Shown here piece by piece: positions 55,073 to 64,000 of a stretch of DNA of 64,000 nt. A model generated the notes under the pieces. It saw only the letters and a program-made list of their open reading frames with translations. It searched no databases and had not been told where the DNA came from. Position 1 is the first letter of the stretch. Each line of letters begins with the position of its first letter. The translations under genes and the position numbers were made by a program. Source of the stretch: Pseudomonas oryzicola (lineage in GTDB: Bacteria > Pseudomonadota > Gammaproteobacteria > Pseudomonadales > Pseudomonadaceae); NCBI RefSeq assembly GCF_014269185.2, contig NZ_JABWRZ020000001.1:2505001-2569000 (forward strand), written 5' to 3'.

Positions 55073-55086
55073 TTGGCAGATGTCAA
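55073..55086. promoter_or_regulatory. Weak ANR box 15
   Basis: TTGGCagatGTCAA, two deviations. A -10-like TAGGAT stands at 55105-55110, properly spaced for activation of the + strand antiporter. Confidence 0.45.
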
Positions 55087-55192
55087 TTACCGGCTTTATT
55101 GACCTAGGATAACTTCTGCCGCTTTTTACATCGTCGCGCTGTAGATGCAGTGATAGCGTTCTTGCATAGGCTTTTGCTTTCGGGGCGTGGCC

Positions 55193-56383
55193 ATGTATCA
55201 GAACCTGGCAGTTCTGGCCGCCTTGCTGGTGCTCTACGCCAGCCTGGCCGGCGCGCTGGAATCCAGACCCATCAACGGGCCTCTGCTGTTTCTGCTGGCG
55301 GGCCTGGCGGCCGGCCCATCCGGGCTGGGGTTGCTGAACCTTTCGCTGGACCGCAACGATTTGCGGCTGCTGGCTGAACTGACCCTGGCCATTGTGCTGT
55401 TCAGTGATGCCGCCAAGGCCGATCTGGCCCAGCTGCGCCACTTCCGCAGCCTGCCGCTACGCTTGCTGACCATTGGCCTGCCGCTGACCTTGGTCGCGGG
55501 ATGGTTTGCCGCGTGGCTGCTCTTTCCGCAAATGCCCTGGCTGGAAATGGCGCTGCTGGCGACGATACTGGCGCCAACCGATGCCGCCCTTGGCAAGGCC
55601 GTGGTCAGCAACCCGGAGGTACCGGCCAATGTGCGCGAAAGCCTGAATGTGGAAAGCGGTTTGAACGACGGCATCTGTGTGCCGGTGCTGCTCTTGCTGC
55701 TGGCCCTGGTGACGGAAGCGCACTCGACGGTGCCTTTTGCCTTGGCCGGTTATCTGTTCCTGGAGGAGTTGGGCGTCGGCGCCCTGACCGGAGCGGCGCT
55801 GGCGTTGCTGGTGGGCGGGCTGTTGCGCCTGTCGCAACGCCATTGCCTGCAGATCGAAGCGTGGCAACAGCTGGTGATGCCGGCGCTGGCATTGCTGAGT
55901 TTCGCCTGCGCCCAGGCATTGGGTGGCAGTGGCTTCATCGCCGCCTTCTGTGCGGGGCTGCTGACAGGTTGCCGGTTCAAGCAGGAAACCCAGCCGCTGC
56001 TAGCGACCGGCGAGTCTTGTGGTGAGGCCTTGTCACTGCTGACCTGGGTGGTGTTTGGTGCCTACGTGGCGCCCAAGGCAGCGCAAATGCTGTCGCCCGC
56101 GGTATGGTTCTACGCCCTGTCAAGCCTGTCGCTGGTGCGCATGCTGCCTGTCTGGATCAGCCTGAGCGGCAGCGCGCTCAGCGCCGAGAGCCGCTTGTTC
56201 ATCGGCTGGTTCGGACCCCGTGGGCTGGCTTCGATCGTCTTTGCCGTGCTGGTGCTGGATGCGCAATTGCAAGAAGGCGCTACCATCATCGCTACTACCA
56301 TCGCTTGCGTCGTGCTCAGCGTGGTACTGCATGGGATGAGCGCATTGCCAGGGGCTCGCCGGCTCGGTCGCAGCGCTGAATGA
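55193..56383 (+). CDS. Monovalent cation:proton antiporter (CPA-type)
   Basis: 396 residues with about 11-12 membrane helices. Key segments are ATILAPTDAALGKAVVSNPEVP (ion-binding Asp region), ESGLNDGICVPVLLLL, and FIGWFGPRGLASIVFAVLVL at the end. It exchanges Na+ or K+ for protons at the inner membrane. The start at 55193 (MYQNLAVL) is chosen over GTG 55187; a GGGGCG lies upstream. Ionic control would complement the K+ channel of the island. Confidence 0.88.
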   Translation: MYQNLAVLAALLVLYASLAGALESRPINGPLLFLLAGLAAGPSGLGLLNLSLDRNDLRLLAELTLAIVLFSDAAKADLAQLRHFRSLPLRLLTIGLPLTLVAGWFAAWLLFPQMPWLEMALLATILAPTDAALGKAVVSNPEVPANVRESLNVESGLNDGICVPVLLLLLALVTEAHSTVPFALAGYLFLEELGVGALTGAALALLVGGLLRLSQRHCLQIEAWQQLVMPALALLSFACAQALGGSGFIAAFCAGLLTGCRFKQETQPLLATGESCGEALSLLTWVVFGAYVAPKAAQMLSPAVWFYALSSLSLVRMLPVWISLSGSALSAESRLFIGWFGPRGLASIVFAVLVLDAQLQEGATIIATTIACVVLSVVLHGMSALPGARRLGRSAE

Positions 56384-56436
56384 TGGCGTGATGCGCGATC
56401 GCCGGTTTCATCGACACGCTTAGGTCTAGGTGCAGC

Positions 56437-57768
56437 ATGGATGATCCAGCAAAGAAAATGAGCCTGGTCGGGCTGACCACTCTGGTAACGGTGAACATGA
56501 TGGGCTCGGGCATCATCATGCTGCCGGCAAGCATGGCCCAGATCGGGGCTGTGTCGCTGCTGTCCTGGCTGATCACCGCCGTGGGGTCGATGGCCATTGC
56601 CTATTGTTTCGCCCAATGCGGCATCTACTGTACGCGTTCCGGCGGGATGTCCGCCTACAGTGAGCAAGCGCACGGCAAGTCTGCCTTTTTCCTGTGCTCG
56701 TATCTGTATTTTCTTTCATTGATGATCGGCAACGTGGCGATCGGCATCTCGGCGGTGGGCTACCTCACGCCATTCTTCCCGTGGCTGGGCAGCGGTGCTG
56801 TGCCACTGCTGGCGGGGGCGGTCATGCTGATCTGGTTCACTACCCTGGCCAACCTGGGCGGCGCCAAGATCACCGGTCGGCTCGGGGCGATCAGCGTGTG
56901 GGGGGTGATCGTGCCGGTTGCCGGGCTGAGCCTGATCGGCTGGTACTGGTTCAGCCCGACAACCTTCCGGGAGGCCTGGAACCCAGGGCAGATGCCTGTT
57001 GCCCAGGCCATTACCAGTAGCATCCCGCTGACGCTGTGGGCCTTTCTTGGCATGGAGTCGGCTGCGCAGAACTCGGATGCGGTGGAAAACCCCAAGCGCA
57101 ATGTGCCACTGGCCTGCCTGTTCGGCACCCTTGGCGCAGCCGTGGTGTACATCCTGTCGACCAGTGTCATCCAAGGGATCGTGCCCAACCCGGAGCTGGC
57201 CAATGCCAGCGCACCCTTCGCCCTGGTCTACGCGCGTATGTTCAACGACACCGTTGGCAACCTGATCATGGGCCTGGCGGTGATCGCCTGCGTGGGGTCA
57301 TTGCTTGGCTGGCAATTCACCCTGGCCGAAACCGCCAAGGTTACCGCCGGAGAGGGGCTGTTTCCCCGGCTCTTTACCCGCGTCACACCGCGCGGCGTGC
57401 CGTTGGCGGGCTTGTTGACCTGCGCCGTGCTGCAAAGCCTGATTGCGTTGTCGACGCTCTCGCCAAATGCCAGCGCCCAGTTCAGCAAGCTGGTCAACCT
57501 GGCGGCTGTGACCAACATCATCCCCTACATCACCTCACTGACCGGATTGCTGGTGATCATGTACAAGGCACAGGTGCCGCTGAGCATTTTTCGCCGTAAC
57601 GCCATCATCATGGTGGTCGCCGTGTGCTACTGCTTCTATGCCCTGTACGCCTCGGGCCTGGAAGCCGTGTTTGGCGCCGCGCTGATCATGGCGCTGGGTT
57701 ACCTGTTGTTCGGCTTCATTGCCAAGCGCTTCGTCAAGGTGCTGGATACGATCGGGGGGGCGTCGTGA
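56437..57768 (+). CDS. potE: Putrescine-ornithine antiporter (PotE-like APC transporter)
   Basis: 443 residues with 12 predicted helices. The start VNMMGSGIIMLPASMAQIGAV and the block TSSIPLTLWAFLGMESA, ENPKRNVPLACLFGTLGA closely follow PotE of E. coli. It exchanges ornithine for putrescine and may aid acid or polyamine tolerance. A decarboxylase is not in the window. Coupled by GTGA overlap to the solute-binding gene. Confidence 0.9.
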   Translation: MDDPAKKMSLVGLTTLVTVNMMGSGIIMLPASMAQIGAVSLLSWLITAVGSMAIAYCFAQCGIYCTRSGGMSAYSEQAHGKSAFFLCSYLYFLSLMIGNVAIGISAVGYLTPFFPWLGSGAVPLLAGAVMLIWFTTLANLGGAKITGRLGAISVWGVIVPVAGLSLIGWYWFSPTTFREAWNPGQMPVAQAITSSIPLTLWAFLGMESAAQNSDAVENPKRNVPLACLFGTLGAAVVYILSTSVIQGIVPNPELANASAPFALVYARMFNDTVGNLIMGLAVIACVGSLLGWQFTLAETAKVTAGEGLFPRLFTRVTPRGVPLAGLLTCAVLQSLIALSTLSPNASAQFSKLVNLAAVTNIIPYITSLTGLLVIMYKAQVPLSIFRRNAIIMVVAVCYCFYALYASGLEAVFGAALIMALGYLLFGFIAKRFVKVLDTIGGAS

Positions 57769-58679
57769 AAAAACGAGCGAAATTCGCCGGTCTGTGCCTT
57801 GCAAGCCTGTTGCTCTGCGGGCTAGCCGACAACAGGCTTGCCGCTGCCGATGTCCTGGAGCGGTTACAACACAGCCAGGTGCTGACCCTGGGGTTCATGG
57901 AAGGCCTTGCGCCGTTCTCGTCAGGTAGCGAGCAATCCCCGCAAGGGTACGCCGTGGAACTGTGCATGGCGGTGGTCGAGCGGATCCGTCAGGCGCCTGG
58001 GCTTGCTGGCCTGCAGGTGCATTGGCGCGCCCTGGCGGAGGCCCAGGTGGTTCCTGCCTTGACTGAAGGGCAGGTGGACCTGGTGTGTACGCCAATGGTG
58101 GAAACCGTTGGCCGACGTGCCGTGGCGGATTTTTCCATCCCGGTCTTTACTTCCGGCCTGGCTGTGCTGGTCAGGCGCGACGCACCGGCTACCTTGCTGG
58201 GGCCACTCAGTGGCAAGGCCCAGGACAGTGGCCCACGCTGGCGTGCAACGATCAACGCAGGGCTGAGCAAACACAGCTTTGCTGTATTGCGTGGCACATT
58301 GAGCAGCCGCTGGGCCCATGAACGGATACGCCAGCTAGGCTTGCAATCCACCCTCGAGGAGGTGTCGAGCTACGAGGAAGGCGTGCAGCGGGTGGCCGAG
58401 CGCAAGGTCGATGCGCTGCTGGGGGACCGGGTCGTGCTGCTTGCCTACCAGGCCCGGCAAGCCGAGCGTGAGCAGCTGTGGGTCCCGGAGCGGATGTTTG
58501 TCATGAGCCGGGTGGCGCTGCCTATGCCACGTGGGGATGAGGACTTCCGGTTGCTGGTGGACAGGGCCTTGAGCAAGGCGCTTGCCGGAAGGCGGGGCGA
58601 GGAGCTGTTCGTGCGCTACCTGGGCCCGCTGTCGGCCCAGGACCGCCTGTTGCAAAGTCTGTATCCATTGCCGGACTAA
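57765..58679 (+). CDS. Periplasmic solute-binding protein, PotE-coupled
   Basis: 304 residues. A signal peptide (about 1-27, ending RLAAADV) precedes an SBP_bac_3 domain: TLGFMEGLAPFSSGSEQSPQGYAVELC and GQVDLVCTPMVETVGRRAVADFSIPV. It would bind an amino acid or polyamine. Start is GTG 57765, overlapping potE's stop. No ABC permease or ATPase is present, so it may supply the antiporter or act as a sensor; this is inference. Confidence 0.85.
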   Translation: MKKRAKFAGLCLASLLLCGLADNRLAAADVLERLQHSQVLTLGFMEGLAPFSSGSEQSPQGYAVELCMAVVERIRQAPGLAGLQVHWRALAEAQVVPALTEGQVDLVCTPMVETVGRRAVADFSIPVFTSGLAVLVRRDAPATLLGPLSGKAQDSGPRWRATINAGLSKHSFAVLRGTLSSRWAHERIRQLGLQSTLEEVSSYEEGVQRVAERKVDALLGDRVVLLAYQARQAEREQLWVPERMFVMSRVALPMPRGDEDFRLLVDRALSKALAGRRGEELFVRYLGPLSAQDRLLQSLYPLPD

Positions 58680-59776
58680 TTGGCCGGCACCGTGATCACC
58701 GGCAGCTCCGGGGCTACGCCCGTTTCAGCCAGGGAAAGCAGCACCAGGATGAACAGGAATTCGGACTTGGACTTCATGTCGCGGTCGTCAATCCAGAACC
58801 AGTAGTCGCGATAACGCACGGCGGCGTAGGCATCGTCCGGGCGTTGCGTGCTGGAATGAATGCGCACCAGCGGAGCGTCCCATTCGCTGGTAACCGGCAG
58901 GGCGGGTGCCGGGTTGGCCCGCCCTTCTTGCACATGGATGGGCGGCGCTTCGATCGTGGCGGCGATTTCCGCAAAGATTTCCGACATCGACCGGGTCAGC
59001 AGCGCCACTTCGGTATCGCTCCTCTGCACGGAGCCGAAGGTCAGGTGCAGGACTTCCTGGTCGGGTTGCAGGCGCAGGTAGTCACGCACCAGTCGGCGGT
59101 CCTCCTCCAACTGTGCCGACGAGGTGTCGGCGATCAGGAACAATTCACTGTCATCGCCGCTGCGCTGGCTGATCCGCATGCCGAGCTTTTCCGAGCGTTG
59201 TATGCGACGAAGCGCATCCAGCACGGCATAGAAGCGAGGGTCGGCGGCGCGCATTCGGGACGGTGAAGCAGAGCGGTTGTAGAGACCGTTAGCGGCACGC
59301 GTGGTCAGATGCAGCACGCGGTCCACCGGGTAGCCCGCCTGGATCAGCGAAAATACCGCCGCTGGCGACAGCGGGGTGAGCAGGTAGCGGGAAAATCGTT
59401 CGCCGGACAGCGGTGTGTAACTGATGGTCGGGCGATCGGTGTAAACGCCGGAGGCGCCGATAGCCTGGCTATTGCCGTCGGCAGGCAAGCCGCTGAACCA
59501 GCTGGCGGACAAGTTCACCTGGCTCTGGATGGCGGTGGAACTGATCACCGACGAAACCTCAAGATAGACGGGCGCATCGGCGTACCGCAGCTTGACGATA
59601 TTGAGCAAGGTCTGTTCTTTCCAGGTGGTGGCTATGACCCCCGCATAGTCGGTTCGATCGCGCTCGATGGTGGTGGGGCCGAGTGTCGAACAGGCGGCCA
59701 TCAACAGGGTGGCGGCGACGAGCACGGCACGTTGACCTGAGGTTGCCCGCAATCCGGAAAAACGCTGCTGTCTCAT
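58676..59776 (-). CDS. Lipoprotein of unknown function
   Basis: 366 residues from ATG 59776; an in-frame ATG 33 nt upstream is less likely. Signal with lipobox LLMAACS, and mature protein rich in KEQTLLNIVKLRYADAPVYLE and a DRDMKSKSEFLFILVLLSLAE end. I do not recognise the family. It is outer- or inner-membrane anchored. It follows the DUF2252 gene on the same strand by 58 nt. Confidence 0.75.
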   Translation of the reverse strand: MRQQRFSGLRATSGQRAVLVAATLLMAACSTLGPTTIERDRTDYAGVIATTWKEQTLLNIVKLRYADAPVYLEVSSVISSTAIQSQVNLSASWFSGLPADGNSQAIGASGVYTDRPTISYTPLSGERFSRYLLTPLSPAAVFSLIQAGYPVDRVLHLTTRAANGLYNRSASPSRMRAADPRFYAVLDALRRIQRSEKLGMRISQRSGDDSELFLIADTSSAQLEEDRRLVRDYLRLQPDQEVLHLTFGSVQRSDTEVALLTRSMSEIFAEIAATIEAPPIHVQEGRANPAPALPVTSEWDAPLVRIHSSTQRPDDAYAAVRYRDYWFWIDDRDMKSKSEFLFILVLLSLAETGVAPELPVITVPAN

Positions 59777-59834
59777 CTTTTCGCACCCGGGTAAATGCAA
59801 GCGGGTCATTCACCAGCGCACAGGTTGAACGTGC

Positions 59835-61253
59835 CTAATCGTCTACCTCACGAAGCGCCTTGATCCGGCCCTTTCTTTCCGCGTCGACCAGCGCCCGGTA
59901 ATCCTTCGCATTCTGACCGGCATAGGCCAGGGCAAAGCTGCCGATGGCGCTATCGAAAGCGTCCGATTTACCCAGGTAGCCGCTGATCAACGCGGCGTCG
60001 CCGGATTTGGCGTGCGCCCGCGCCAAGGTCATCCCGCACACTTCGGCATACATTGCCATCTGCTCGAACGACGCACCTTCGACCGGTAGTGACATCTTCA
60101 TGTCACGCAACTGCCTGACGAAGAACTGTCGGCCCTTGCTGCCTTCGGTCCAGCCCAGAAAGATGTCGCTGGCCGATTGCGAAAGCCGTTGGCCGGTGAC
60201 CACGCGCTGACCCTGGTTCGCGAACTCGCTGGCACCGGCGTAGGGCGCCAGTACCGAAGGGCAGGCCTCCTTGAACTGCAAGAGCAACGGGTTGTTTTCG
60301 GCTGAAAAGAACAGGCCGACAAAGCAGAACGTGCCCACACTGCCAATGCCAACGGCCTTCACGGCAAAGTCTTCCAGGCGATAACGGTCATACAGCACCC
60401 GGCGCTCCGGCTGCAGCGAATTGCGGTAGTCCTTGAGCGCCAGCTTCACCCGCTTGGCGAAATCGGCTTCATGCACATGGAACAGGATCGGCGGTTGGTC
60501 GACCAGGCGCCGTCGGCCACCGACCTCATCGCTGATCTGCGGGTACAGATAATCGCCGATGCGCGTCCTGGCTTTGGCCATCAACGCTTCGCGTGCCTTG
60601 CGGTACGCAGCATTGGGCGCCATGTCGATCAGGGTTTGCGCATCCAGGCGGTCATACCATACGTCCAGCGGGCTCATCAGCGACAACTCGCGCATGCGCT
60701 TGCGGTAGGCACTGACACAGGCCATGGCCAACTGCCGGGCCTGCTTGCGCTCGAGCCGGTTGTCCAGGGCCGCGACGGCAAAACTGACTGCCAACCGTTT
60801 GATGTCCCACTCCCAGGGCGCGGGCAGGGTTTCGTCAAAATCGTTGATATCGAAGATCAGGTTGCGCTCAGGTGTGGCGAACAGACCAAAGTTCAGTAAA
60901 TGGCAGTCGCCGCAGGCCTGCACTCGGATGCCCGTATTGGGGAGGCTGGCAAGGTCCCGCGCCATCAGGCCGGCCGAGCCACGCAGGAAGGTAAAGGGGC
61001 TGCGCAGCATGCGGCCGTAGCGAACAGGCACCAGTTCGGGATGCCGGTGACGGTTGGACTGTTCCAGCAACGCGACCGGGTCACGCTGCTTCGAGGAAGG
61101 TTTCCACGTTGCATGTGCCGCCCGTGGAACACTGTCGCGCAAGCGCTTGCCGGCCTCGAGCCGCTGCTTGCGCGACTGGAAGTTCCTGTCTTCCCGGAGG
61201 TCTTCAATCGTCTTGGGCTTGCGTTTGCTCGAACGTTTCCTGGGCTCAGACAT
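59835..61253 (-). CDS. DUF2252 family protein
   Basis: 472 residues. Family marks: VRYGRMLRSPFTFLRGSAG, VQACGDCHLLNFGLFATPE (GD.H.NFG phosphotransferase-like loop), and FDINDFDETLPAPWEWDIKRL. It is related to kinase-like folds, but its substrate is unknown. Start ATG 61253 follows AAAGG. Probably in one unit with the lipoprotein. Confidence 0.9.
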   Translation of the reverse strand: MSEPRKRSSKRKPKTIEDLREDRNFQSRKQRLEAGKRLRDSVPRAAHATWKPSSKQRDPVALLEQSNRHRHPELVPVRYGRMLRSPFTFLRGSAGLMARDLASLPNTGIRVQACGDCHLLNFGLFATPERNLIFDINDFDETLPAPWEWDIKRLAVSFAVAALDNRLERKQARQLAMACVSAYRKRMRELSLMSPLDVWYDRLDAQTLIDMAPNAAYRKAREALMAKARTRIGDYLYPQISDEVGGRRRLVDQPPILFHVHEADFAKRVKLALKDYRNSLQPERRVLYDRYRLEDFAVKAVGIGSVGTFCFVGLFFSAENNPLLLQFKEACPSVLAPYAGASEFANQGQRVVTGQRLSQSASDIFLGWTEGSKGRQFFVRQLRDMKMSLPVEGASFEQMAMYAEVCGMTLARAHAKSGDAALISGYLGKSDAFDSAIGSFALAYAGQNAKDYRALVDAERKGRIKALREVDD

Positions 61254-61429
61254 ATCGGTACCTTTGATGGGCAAAGGTCATGTGCAGAGGGTAGGCCTGA
61301 AGAACAACGGAACTCAGCTGTGCTAGGTTCTGTGTGAGCCGGCAAATCCAGCGTGACGGATTCCTGGACAGGTATTCAAAGCGTAGCAGCAAACGGCGCC
61401 GTTCACGGGCGCCTTTGTCTACCCGCTGA

Positions 61430-62683
61430 TCACACCCACAGCGCCAGCAGCGCCGCCACCAGGGCAGGGGGCATCACCAGCAGCCCCAGGCGCAGGAACT
61501 GCCAGGCACTGACATGCTCGCCTTCGCGACGGATCGCGACCAGCCACAGCAGCGTCGCCAGCGACCCGGTAATCGACAGGTTCGGCCCCAGGTCGACGCC
61601 GATCAGCAGCGCAGCTGTCGTCTGTTGCGGCAGTTGCACCAGTGACCCCATGGACCCGGCCATCAAGCCGGTGGGCAGGTTGTTCATCAGGTTGCTGGCG
61701 ATGGCGACACCCACGCCGGCCAGCCAGCTGGCCTTGCCCGGCGCAGCCTCTGCCAGCGTGGCCAGCGCCTGGGCAAGGCGCACGACCAGGCCGGTCTGGG
61801 CGACCGCTTCGACCAGTACGAACAAGCCCGCCACCAGCGGCAGCACCCCCCACGCGACGTGACGCAGTACCGGCATCGGGCTGCGCCGCTGGCGCAGGTG
61901 GATCAGCGCCGTGATCGCGACGCCGGCTGCAAACGTTGGCAGGCCCAGCGCCATGTCCAGTGCCGAGGCGCCCAGCAGCAAGGCTGCGGTCAGCGCGATG
62001 CCCAGCGCACACAGGCGGGCGCCGGCCGATAGCGGCTGGGTGTGCACGCTCAAGGCCAGCGGCTGATTGATCTGCCGGCGCTGTGCCAGGCGCAGCATCA
62101 GGTAGGTCAGGGCGATGGCCGCCAGCGATGGCAGGGTGAACTGCCGGAGCCAGTCTGGCAGCGGTGGCATCTGGCTGCCGAACACCACCAGGTTGGCCGG
62201 GTTGGAGATCGGCAGCACGAAGCTGGCCGCGTTGGCAATGAACGCGCAGATGAACAGGTACGGCAGAGGTTCGGCCTTGGCCGCCTTGCACGCCGCGTAC
62301 ACCGCCGGCGTGAGGACCACCGCCGTGGCATCGTTGGAGAGGAACACGGTGACCAGTGTACCGACCAGGAATACCAGGTCGAACAGCCGTTGCCCGGAAC
62401 CCTGCGCGTGCTGCACCGCGTAGCGCGCCAGCCAGTCGAACAGCCCCTCCTGGCGGGCCAGCTCGGCCAGCACCATCATGCCGATCAGGAACAGGTAGAC
62501 GTCGGTGCCTTCGGCGACTGCGGCCAAGGCGCTGTGCGCTGTGATCAGGCCCAGGCCGGTCAATAGCAAGGCACCGCCCATGGCCCAGACGTATTCCGGG
62601 ATTCGCCAGGGGCGCAGAATGACGCCAAAGGTAGCCAGGGCGGCTATCGCCCAGATGATCAATGCATGTTCGCTGACGGGCAT
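61430..62683 (-). CDS. ArsB/SLC13-like anion permease
   Basis: 417 residues, 11-12 helices. FLSNDATAVVLTPAVYA and SNLMNNLPTGLMAGS are the ArsB-like motifs; the second has the NNLP triad. It may export arsenite or move an anion or proton. It has no ars regulator or reductase neighbour, so substrate is open. Start ATG 62683; the earlier codon used by the longer frame is TTG. 8 nt after the MFS stop. Confidence 0.85.
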   Translation of the reverse strand: MPVSEHALIIWAIAALATFGVILRPWRIPEYVWAMGGALLLTGLGLITAHSALAAVAEGTDVYLFLIGMMVLAELARQEGLFDWLARYAVQHAQGSGQRLFDLVFLVGTLVTVFLSNDATAVVLTPAVYAACKAAKAEPLPYLFICAFIANAASFVLPISNPANLVVFGSQMPPLPDWLRQFTLPSLAAIALTYLMLRLAQRRQINQPLALSVHTQPLSAGARLCALGIALTAALLLGASALDMALGLPTFAAGVAITALIHLRQRRSPMPVLRHVAWGVLPLVAGLFVLVEAVAQTGLVVRLAQALATLAEAAPGKASWLAGVGVAIASNLMNNLPTGLMAGSMGSLVQLPQQTTAALLIGVDLGPNLSITGSLATLLWLVAIRREGEHVSAWQFLRLGLLVMPPALVAALLALWV

Positions 62684-62690
62684 GGGCTGT

Positions 62691-63938
62691 TCAGTTTCCG
62701 GCAAGGGTTGTCAAGGAAGGCGATGGCGAAGCGCCGGGCTGGGTCTCGGGCAGCGCGACCAGTACCACCACGAAGGCGGCGCCGGCAATCGCGGCCAAAG
62801 TCAGGAATGCGGCATCGTAGCCGGCGGCCTGTACCACCAGCCCGGCGATGCCCGGGCTGAGCGCGGCGCCCAGGCCGAACACCGCCGCCAGCGCACCGAG
62901 GCTGACATTGAAGCGCCCGGTGCCGTCGGTCAGATCCTTGACCACGATCGGGAACAGCGCGCCGAAGATACCCGCGCCGACACCATCGAGCAGCTGTACG
63001 CCGACCAGCCAGAACGGGTTGTCGGACACCACGTACAAGGCCCCACGCAGTGGCAGGATGAGAAAACCGGCCAGCAGGAACGGCTTGCGCCCCCAGAGCT
63101 CGGCCTTGGCCCCGACCAGCAGCGCCATGGGTACCATCACCAGCTGCGCCGCGACGATGCAGGCGGAGGTGAGCGGGGTGGCCAGGCGCAGGTCGACCTG
63201 CGACAGCTTCTGGCTCACCAGGGGCAGCATCGCGGCATTGGCCAGGTGGAATAATGCGCAACACACCGCGAAGACCAGCAGGGTACGGTTGTGCAGCAGC
63301 AGCTTGAATCCGGCAGGGTGGTCATCACCGCCTGGGCCATGGGCCAACCCGCGCGCCAACTGGTGGTCGATCGCTGCGGCGGGCACGCGCGCGACGGCGA
63401 CGATGCTGGCTACGGTCATGATCGCCATCAGGTAGAACACCACCACCGGGCCGAACAGGTAGGCCAGGCCGCCGGCCAGCAACGCCGAGCAGGCATTGCC
63501 GGCGTGGTTGAAGGTTTCGTTGCGCCCGACCCGCTGGGTGAACGCCTTGGGGCCGGTGATACCCAGCGAGATCGCGGCAATCGCGGGGGCGAACACCGAG
63601 CCTGCCAAGGCGCTGATCGTCTGGGTCAAGGCCACCCAGGCGAACGACGAAATCAGCGGCAGCAACAGGCAACTGCCGGTTACCAGCAGGGCAGCAATCA
63701 CCAGCACCGCGCGCTTGGCCGGGGTGCGGTCGATCAAGGCTCCGGCCGGCGTCTGCGCCAGCAGCGCGACGATGCCGGCCAGGCTCATCAGCAGGCCGAT
63801 GTTGGCCGGCTGCCACTGGTGCACGGCGAGCAGGTAGATGGCCAGGTAAGGGCCGAGGCCGTCGCGTACGTCGGCAAGGAAGAAGTTCAGCCAGTCGAGG
63901 GCACGGTGATGGGAAGCGAGGGGCCTTGAATATGCCAA
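62691..63938 (-). CDS. MFS transporter
   Basis: 415 residues with 12 predicted helices: RALDWLNFFLADVRDGLGPY at the start, then LIDRTPAKRAVLV (loop 2-3 MFS motif). The start is a TTG at 63938; no in-frame ATG precedes the first helix. Efflux or sugar-phosphate-like role undefined. Forms a unit with the ArsB-like gene. Confidence 0.82.
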   Translation of the reverse strand: MAYSRPLASHHRALDWLNFFLADVRDGLGPYLAIYLLAVHQWQPANIGLLMSLAGIVALLAQTPAGALIDRTPAKRAVLVIAALLVTGSCLLLPLISSFAWVALTQTISALAGSVFAPAIAAISLGITGPKAFTQRVGRNETFNHAGNACSALLAGGLAYLFGPVVVFYLMAIMTVASIVAVARVPAAAIDHQLARGLAHGPGGDDHPAGFKLLLHNRTLLVFAVCCALFHLANAAMLPLVSQKLSQVDLRLATPLTSACIVAAQLVMVPMALLVGAKAELWGRKPFLLAGFLILPLRGALYVVSDNPFWLVGVQLLDGVGAGIFGALFPIVVKDLTDGTGRFNVSLGALAAVFGLGAALSPGIAGLVVQAAGYDAAFLTLAAIAGAAFVVVLVALPETQPGASPSPSLTTLAGN

Positions 63939-64000
63939 GAAGGTCGTCTCGTGAAAGCCATGGGGGAGCGCGAGCGATAGCCGCGTGTGCCGGATTCAGC

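Overview
The window is GC-rich Pseudomonas chromosome, most likely from the P. putida group. The evidence is the short LOV protein and class II LitR pair, a putida-type REP element (arms TGTGGGAG/CTCCCACA), DUF6555 and DUF6482 proteins, and strong Shine-Dalgarno sites. I see no rRNA, tRNA, CRISPR array, transposase or integrase.

Left part (1-15.9 kb) is mixed housekeeping and accessory DNA. It holds a DUF72 C-terminus, a hemerythrin protein, an M42 peptidase, a CinA/DUF421 operon, a Zn-dependent alcohol dehydrogenase, a three-gene envelope-stress set (DUF3618 and holin-like), a lone receiver domain, an Hsp31/PfpI-like protein, and a FecI-FecR-TonB receptor iron-signalling module.

Middle part (15.9-25.5 kb) is a light-response island. 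A chalcone-isomerase-like/DUF3833/DUF6482/photolyase/DUF2256 operon (+) converges on an NTF2/SDR/FAD-oxidoreductase/DUF1365/cyclopropane-synthase/DUF2878 operon (-). Both begin at clusters of TGTACA-type sites. The LOV photoreceptor and a MerR/LitR regulator without the B12-binding histidine sit beside the second operon.

Right part (25.5-56.4 kb) is a large low-oxygen survival island. It carries two FNR/ANR-type regulators with all four cluster cysteines, six tandem universal stress proteins, two GNAT proteins, a beta-CASP nuclease, phosphoribosyltransferases next to a dienelactone-hydrolase-like and an erythromycin-esterase-like protein, Hsp20, a CBS protein, phosphoketolase, a BON/FtsH/K+ channel operon, a P1B-5 metal ATPase fused to hemerythrin, a second GroEL, PRPP synthetase, a BCAM0308 protein and a cation antiporter. 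Fifteen TTGAY-N4-RTCAA-like (ANR) boxes lie in the promoter gaps at distances that fit activation. The gene set resembles the Burkholderia lxa locus and the mycobacterial DosR regulon.

The right end (56.4-64 kb) has a PotE-type antiporter coupled to a solute-binding protein, a lipoprotein, DUF2252, an ArsB-like permease and an MFS transporter.
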